Shown one piece after another: positions 7,505 to 12,236 of a DNA stretch of 12,236 bases. The DNA lies in contig JAAMXP010005638.1 of the NCBI GenBank assembly GCA_019693395.1, positions 1-12,236 of the forward strand, in the 5' to 3' direction. This stretch comes from Ettlia oleoabundans (Eukaryota; Chlorophyta; Chlorophyceae; Chlamydomonadales). How positions within the stretch are numbered: the first letter of the stretch is position 1; each line of letters opens with the position of its first letter. The translations under genes were made by a program, and so were the position numbers. The notes below the pieces were generated by a model that saw only the letters and a program-made list of their open reading frames with translations, did no database searches and had not been told where the DNA came from.

Positions 7505-9504
7505 CTATGCCCAGCGTGCACCCAGGTTGACCATCTTCACATAAGCGGCAGCGAAGTCCTCAAAGAACGCAGCTTGATCGGCAGCATAGCGTTCGATGAG
7601 GGGCCGGCAGGTAGGGTCATCCGGTAGGACATGGTCGGTCTCAATGCCTGCAGGGCCAGCAAGTATGGAGTTTTAAGCTCCGCCGGTTGTTATCCAACCA
7701 CGCGTCTGGTGTAGAATGCATGCAGCTTGGGTCATACTACCCATTACCAGTGTTGTCTTACCAGTGTGTTGCGCCATTTCATTTGACTTGTCTGCCCACG
7801 GCTGTTCCAGCAGCGTCTTGAAGTAAGTGTTGTCAAACGTCAGCGGATCGCCAAACCCCTTGCTGCCCAGCTGCAGCAGAGATCACGGAATGTTGCTGGC
7901 AACTTTCCAGGCGGCCAGGAATTGGGGGTGTTGAATGTGTACACTCATGCCAATGGAGGAAGGCAAGCTGCTCAATGCACTAGCTGGTTTTCAGTTTTTG
8001 TGCTGCATCTGTTTGCGTTCCCGCACCTCCCAGCAACCTCTGGCATCTCACCGTGTGTGACCCTGACAGCACCACAAACTCTTGGGGGGTGATTCCCTTG
8101 GCAGCGAAGTTGGCCAGCTGCTGCTCAGCGCTAAAGTTTAGCCCGGGCATGCGCCCATCGGGATCGGCAGCTGAGGCATCCTGGCGACCAACAGCCACCT
8201 GAAGAAGCGAGCGGGAGCAAAGCGGAAATGGGCGAGGGCAACCAGACAACTGAAGAGACGTGCAGGATGCCAGAAGGCTGGTGGAACCATGCGGTCGCTT
8301 CCGCCGGCTGCATTGCTCCCAGCCGTTGGGAAGTAACCAGCTACTGAGTGCCTGTAGACCACCCCAGCCTGCACATCACCTGTATCAGGGGGCCGCCAGT
8401 GATGCGCACGGCGTAGGCGCCTGCCAGCGCAATCAAGTCTGCCTTGGATACTACGCCCTCCGCTGCTGTGCCCCTCATCTCCTTTTCTGCTGCTTCAATC
8501 ACGTTCCTGCTGGAACACGTGTTTACCAAGGCATGGCAGATGAGGCTGGAAGGCACGAACATGATAATGTTCATTGTAAACCCCACAAAGTGACTGCATT
8601 CTCATACTTCACTCACCAGCCGCGCTTCAGGCCGAAGTTATCGGGCCGGCTGAGCTCGAAGCGAATGGAGGCGTTGATGCCGCCGTCGCCCACTGAGGCG
8701 CTGTAGGTGCCGGCGTCATGGAAGACCAGGCGCACCATTACGGGGGCCTGTCGCCAACACGGAAAAGCAGGCGGGGGAAGGGGGGGGCGGTGTTGTATAA
8801 CCGGCAGCAACACAGATAGCTAACCAGGGGCAGCTGCCCAGCTGGTGCATGGAATGGTCCATGGCACCAAAGGAGACTGGGCACAACAGTTGGGCCTACG
8901 GCCAACAGTTGAGCCTACGGCGTCCATAGGTGCCCTATACACCTGCGGTTGCCGTAAATTCCGCTACTCATGCATTTGCATACCTTCGACTTGGGCAGTG
9001 TGGCTGCAAATGCTGCGTCCACGGCTGCCTGCTGCTCAGGGGTGAGGTACCGTGGCCCGCTGCCGCTGCTAGGTGCAGGCACCGCCGCTGCCGCTGTGCC
9101 TGACCAGGGCAGCAGTTGCAGCAGCGGTGCTGCAATCGCAGCGCTTAGAAGATCTCTTCTGCTGCTTTGGAGATAGTCTACTATCGAGCTCTTCCCTCCT
9201 GCGTCACAGCGGATGCCAGAGGGCTGTGTCAGCAGCAAGGCAGCAGGGTCACCGATTGGCCCTTACTCTTGTGCCGTGCATTACCGCTCACCTGCGGCTT
9301 CCCGGCTGCATTGCACAGCAGTAGGTGGCCCACGCTGTCGCCCTGGTTTATAGAAAACCTGTCTTTGAGCTACTGACCCCGCATGTAAATGAAGGGAACG
9401 CATATTGATTGCGCACAAATGCGACTAGATTCGGTGGGGGGAATAGAACAGAACACACACACCTGGACGGCCGCCAGGCTGGCGACAGCGCCACTCGTTG
9501 GCAT
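7505..9504 (-). CDS. APX6-like class I heme peroxidase with twin-arginine (thylakoid lumen-type) leader
   Basis: Seven exons (9504-9463, 9223-8984, 8747-8617, 8506-8380, 8198-8052, 7870-7762, 7647-7505) join in phase to 312 residues. The leader contains SRRDLLSAAIAAPLL (about 35-49) and TAAAAVPA (about 57-64): twin arginine, hydrophobic stretch and AxA-type cleavage site, as in Tat-targeted lumen proteins. The distal haem site is VRLVFHDAGTY (Arg100, Phe103, His104), followed by DGGINASIRFELSRPDN. GGPLIQVAVGRQD and LSGSHT (proximal His228) follow, then FDNTYF (Asp242), ERYAADQAAFFEDFAAAY and LGARWA. LGSKGFGDP directly after the proximal His and the Phe next to the distal His match plant APX6 (AT4G32320) better than classical APX. 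The Trp and Arg that classical APX carries between these points (APX Trp179, Arg172) are absent, so ascorbate use is doubtful. The first exon is least certain: ATG 9540 is in frame and other acceptors exist. Confidence 0.88.
8844..8868. repeat. Inverted repeat (short hairpin) in an APX6-like intron
   Basis: GGTGCATGGA, a short spacer, then TCCATGGCACC can pair over about ten bases with one bulged base. It lies in the intron 8983-8748. It could form an RNA or DNA hairpin. No conserved RNA family is recognised. Confidence 0.55.
8884..8920. repeat. Two-copy tandem repeat of about 18 bp in an APX6-like intron
   Basis: CAACAGTTGGGCCTACGG is followed at once by a near-identical copy with one substitution and one extra base. 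It is intronic, probably a recent local duplication. Confidence 0.85.
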
Positions 9505-9696
9505 GCCGCGGGCAGCCTGTTCATGCCAGCTAAGAATCATGCAAATGCCTACAGGAATATTTAGTAATTTTAGTCTTAACGCACGAGTGCAGGTAGCAAC
9601 GTTTATCATTCACATAACTTAGCAAGGCACCAACGGGGTGTTGCTTGCAGGTGTCCACATCCGCAATACTTTGTGGCATGTAGCCCTTTCACCTCT
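9505..9696. other. Short spacer between the orphan gene and the APX6-like gene
   Basis: The spacer is 192 bp, and both flanking genes are on the minus strand. It should hold the APX6-like promoter and the 3' UTR of the upstream orphan gene. The APX6-like first-exon frame is open to about 9609, so a longer N-terminus is possible. No minus-strand TGTAA was seen. Confidence 0.5.
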
Positions 9697-10746
9697 TCAA
9701 AAACCTCTGTCAACCAGTAGTTGAGTTCCAAACGCCCCCAGCCTGCGAAACAGCGCCATAGATGTTGGCATGATGGTTGAGAAATAGCAAAAGCATAGTG
9801 CACAAAGCGTTGGGAAGGGCATCACGGTGCAACAGCATGCACAGCAGCTGTACCCACCCCTGACGCAGCGCATCCACCGTCAGCCCCTGATGCAGCAGCT
9901 GCGCTGTCATGCCTGCAATGTTGGCAGCTCGCACCACCGCGTTGTCACCATCCAGCAACGGCATGTCGGCAAAGTGCGCCCCAGCCTGGATACGAAGCCC
10001 CTGTAGCACGCTTGCAGGGCTGTCGCTTCTGCTGCAGGCCTGCAGCCAGAAACACAGTCGAAGATATTCTCTTGTGGATGCTGAAGACGTGAATGGAGCT
10101 GCCAAAGGATTGTTCTGTTTGGCTAGGCAAACAATGCGGCAGACAGCAGTCAGCGTCAACAATCCGTGCATCCCCCACCAGGCTTGCAAAGGGTCCCAGC
10201 TTGTAAGCAGACAAGCACTGCTGTAGCTGTGCCGCTGATGTGGTGCAGGCCACTCCAGCAAGAGAACTGCCTGTGGCACGCACTGCCATCGCCACTTCCG
10301 CTGCTTGCGGCTGCACGTATGGACTACTGGTGGTTGAACTGTGGGCGGCAGCAGTGGCGGCAGGGCAGGGAGGCGAGAGGGCAGGTTAGTGGTGCCGTGG
10401 TCAACTAGATCTGGACGCAACACAAGCATGTGATCTACATTTTGAACAATAAGGTGGGTCCCAGTGCCAATTCAGCAGGTTTGGCTGCTGCAGTATTCAG
10501 AGCAGCAATGGCTGTATCGTACACGGAGATGCCGGGTGCGCGCGATGCTCTGCCCATACTTGAATGTCTAACATAATTCCGGATCGTTGCGCACTTTAAA
10601 GGTAACGGAAAGATAAGGGAAGGTCCCTTTAACGGAAAGATAAACCACGTGGCGCCTTGCTGCGCATGCTGGCCCTCCAGCGCGCTCGAGATTGCTGCAG
10701 CCCTGTGCTCCGCGGTCATGCAACACTTGACATTCGGAGGAGCCAT
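9697..10746 (-). CDS. Hypothetical protein of about 198 residues, five-exon model
   Basis: The exons proposed are 10746-10649, 10549-10439, 10338-10179, 10039-9858 and 9742-9697. All junctions are GT-AG, phases match throughout, and introns are 99-139 nt like their neighbours. The product starts MAPPNVKCCMTAEHRAAAI and ends GTQLLVDRGF. It is rich in Ala, Leu and Gln, with helix-like stretches (AELALGPTLL, AAQLQQCLSAYKLGPFASL, VVRAANIAGMTAQLLHQGLTVDALRQ) and no clear membrane segment. Its two Cys in a row near the start form no motif I know. I do not recognise a family; an alpha-helical repeat fold is only a guess. The C-terminus is uncertain. A different exon 4 donor (gtcagg) would switch the last exon into a frame reading RLELNYWLTEVFEEVKGLHATKYCGC; no splicing there would give a third ending. 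Codon use resembles the neighbours, so transfer is not suggested. It is divergent from the kinesin. Confidence 0.5.
10603..10643. repeat. Direct repeat TAACGGAAAGATAA, two copies
   Basis: A perfect 14-bp copy at 10603-10616 and another at 10630-10643 lie 27 bp apart, each preceded by a TTTAA-like stretch. Both fall in the proposed first intron (10648-10550) of the hypothetical gene, close to its 5' end, so a regulatory or splicing role is possible. If that intron is wrong, the repeat lies in the coding or leader region. Confidence 0.85.
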
Positions 10747-11153
10747 CTCAGCTCCTAGGCCCTGCAGCCTTCCTTACCCGGGCGGTCTCTTGCGAGCCTT
10801 TAACAACGAGGCGATCCTAGCATGCTGTAGCCAGGCGTTTGTGACATGTCGCGCTTGCACGAAACGCTGCAACAGCTGCCCCCAGCCGCGGCCAGGGGCT
10901 CAACACCGGCAACCAGCCCTCGCAGGGAGTCGCGACAAACAGCCACACCCCGAAAGGTGGGTTTGTAAAATGTGCCAGGAGAGCCTCCGGCATGTCCTGT
11001 TCGCCAGCTGCCAGCTGCCAGCAGCTGTCCGCCAACGGCGCGAGCACCAGCGGCGGGTTTGTACGCGGCAGCTTCAATACCCTACGGTGGTCCCCTGCGT
11101 GGTGCATTCTCACCTCAACAACCTTTCTTTGTCCCTTGCCATCGTTCCTGCAG
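10747..11153. promoter_or_regulatory. Divergent upstream region between the hypothetical gene and the kinesin
   Basis: This is 407 bp between divergent start codons. Long open frames here on both strands overlap one another and look like G/C-rich chance frames. The kinesin frame is open from an ATG at 10992, and a possible 93-nt intron (11061-11153, gtacgc to tcctgcag) ends exactly before the kinesin ATG. Part of this stretch may therefore be kinesin 5' UTR or N-terminal coding sequence. No core promoter motif is evident. Confidence 0.45.
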
Positions 11154-12041
11154 ATGTCTCGGCCACCAAGTGCCGTCCCTGGGGGCAGCAGCGCCACACC
11201 AGCTGCTGGCCGCACGCCCCTCCGAGGTCGAAGCGGGCTACCAACACTGGTGTCGCGCTCCGAGCGGTCACGTGCCAGCAATCGGGCCTGCAGCGGCGTA
11301 ACCAGCGAGCCCAGCTCACCGCGCCGGGGCAGCACAGCTGCAGGCACGTGCCTAAGCCTGACAGATAGCACAGGTGCTCTTGATGAGCTGCTGGCGTCGC
11401 CCGACGACGCCATTTGTTGCGGGGCCGCGGTGTCCGACAAGGACAACATAAAAGTATTTGTACGTGTGCGGCCCGCCAGCACACGAGAAGGGATCGGTAG
11501 CAGCACATCCAGCAGAAGCTGTGTTAGCTGCCCGCCGGGCGGCAACGGCCGGGTGGTGGTTCTGTCAGACCCCTCCAAGCCAGAGCCCTTCATGGCCGCC
11601 TATGACCGTGTCTTCGGCCCGGATGATGGGCAGGAGGAGGTGTATGCAGCGGTGGGAGCGCAAATGGTGGACAATGTCATGGCGGGCTTCAACTCCTCGG
11701 TGTTTGTGTATGGGCAGACAGGGGCGGGCAAGACCCACACCATCACCGGCGATGTGGAGCGCTCAGAGGACGGCGCACTGGCTGATCAGGCAAGCCTACT
11801 GCAGCGTAAAACCCAGGGGCAGCGGCAGGAGATGCTGGCAGTGTAACAGTTGCTAATGCATGCTCCCTCACAACAGCTGCGCTACCCTGGGCTCTTTAAT
11901 CTCGATCATGCTGTTGCTGCTGGTTGTTGTCACTTTGCGCCTTCGCCTGCAGTGCGGGCTGACTCTGCGCGTCTTCCGCCACCTGTTTGACCGCATCACC
12001 AAGGAGGAGCGGGACGGTGTGCGCTACACAGTCAAGTGCTA
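11154..12041 (+). CDS. Kinesin motor protein, kinesin-12-like, N-terminal part (runs off the right edge)
   Basis: Exon 1 (11154-11789) and exon 2 (11953 to about 12035 or 12041) encode the start of a microtubule motor. Residues 1-96 are Ser/Pro/Arg/Gly-rich, as in long kinesin-12 N-termini. The motor then begins with DNIKVFVRVRP (from residue 97), has YDRVFGPDDGQEEVY, and carries the P-loop GQTGAGKTHTI (from residue 187). Exon 2 gives CGLTLRVFRHLFDRI and RYTVKC, which should lead into the SFLEIYNE block. Kinesin-12 proteins (plant POK/PAKRP1, animal KIF15) act in spindle or division-plane organisation; that class is my best match, not proven. The intron 11790-11952 is GC-AG (CAG|gcaagc). The exon 2 donor may be at 12036 or 12042; the rest of the window, with no further motor block, should be intron. 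The start at 11154 directly follows an acceptor-like tcctgcag. An in-frame ATG at 10992 is an alternative. Confidence 0.92.
11790..11952 (+). other. GC-AG intron 1 of the kinesin
   Basis: The donor is GATCAG|gcaagc and the acceptor is cgcctgcag. The junction joins GALADQ to CGLTLRVFRHLF in phase 0, the order seen in kinesin-12 motors after the P-loop. Reading through the donor runs into unrelated residues and a stop at about 11844. Confidence 0.8.
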
Positions 12042-12236
12042 GTGCGCAGCAGCTCCTGCCAGCCCTGTGTTCCTTGCTTGCGCCAGTTGTGTTTGCAAAG
12101 GGCTTATGCTGCCCCTGCGCGGTTGTTACTTCCAAGTGTGCACTTCCATCGCTCGTCTGGCTGTGCCGCAATGCATATTGAACGTCAAGTTTAAAGCTTT
12201 TGTCTGTCAGTCAGCACATGCGATCTACTTATGCCC

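Noticed and set aside
9224..9310. A first APX6-like exon starting at ATG 9310 (MQPGSR, donor gtgagc)
   Set aside because: The donor is good, but its phase does not match the best acceptor at 9223. It needs weaker acceptors inside the leader, and the 9504-9463 exon fits in phase with the canonical acceptor.
10649..11368. A 239-residue open frame on the plus strand
   Set aside because: It overlaps the kinesin exon in another frame and the start of the divergent gene, and has no recognisable motif. It is a product of G/C-rich sequence with few stops.
10817..11593. A 258-residue open frame on the minus strand
   Set aside because: It lies opposite the kinesin first exon and its upstream region, has an Arg/Pro-rich chance composition and no domain. 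The plus strand shows clear kinesin motifs over the same bases.
1..12236. tRNA, rRNA, transposon or viral sequence
   Set aside because: No cloverleaf, rRNA core, terminal repeats, transposase, reverse transcriptase or viral protein motif was seen on either strand.

Overview
This is a nuclear fragment from a eukaryote, most likely a chlorophyte green alga. The genes are dense and split by many short introns. Every intron that can be placed with both ends is about 95-240 nt long. The donors are mostly GTG-type (gtgagt, gtgcgc) and the acceptors are TGCAG-like. TGTAA motifs, the usual chlorophyte poly(A) signal, lie downstream of two of the genes. The proteins (a plastid-type C2/class 3 lipase, an APX6-like peroxidase with a thylakoid-type leader, a kinesin-12-like motor) also fit the green lineage. 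The genus cannot be read from the sequence. There is no sign of bacterial operons, RNA genes, CRISPR arrays or mobile elements.

Layout from left to right: (1) 70-468 (+), the last two exons of a class I heme peroxidase whose 5' part lies outside the window. (2) 915-2578 (-), a complete seven-exon alpha/beta-hydrolase of the S33/Hydrolase_4 type with an intact Ser-Asp-His triad. (3) 2993-7315 (+), a complete 14-exon gene for a lipase of about 731 residues: plastid-type leader, C2 domain, class 3 lipase domain and an Ala/Gln-rich helical tail. It resembles the plant chloroplast galactolipase HIL1 (AT4G13550). (4) 7505-9504 (-), a seven-exon APX6-like class I peroxidase with a twin-arginine leader that suggests the thylakoid lumen. 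(5) 9697-10746 (-), a five-exon gene model for a protein of about 198 residues that I do not recognise. (6) 11154 to beyond the right edge (+), the start of a kinesin with a kinesin-12-like motor.

All exon models for genes 2, 3, 4 and 5 close in frame: intron phases match at every junction and total lengths are multiples of three. Gene pairs 2/3 and 5/6 are divergent and share upstream regions of about 410 bp. Pairs 1/2 and 3/4 are convergent. Four introns, three in the lipase and one in the kinesin, use GC-AG rather than GT-AG ends.

No gene system stands out as plainly new. The observations most worth a second look are the concentration of GC-AG introns, the Tat-type leader on a peroxidase that lacks ascorbate- and radical-site residues, the C2-lipase architecture with its unusual tail, and the orphan gene between the peroxidase and the kinesin. 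Two peroxidases and two hydrolases in 9.5 kb may be chance.
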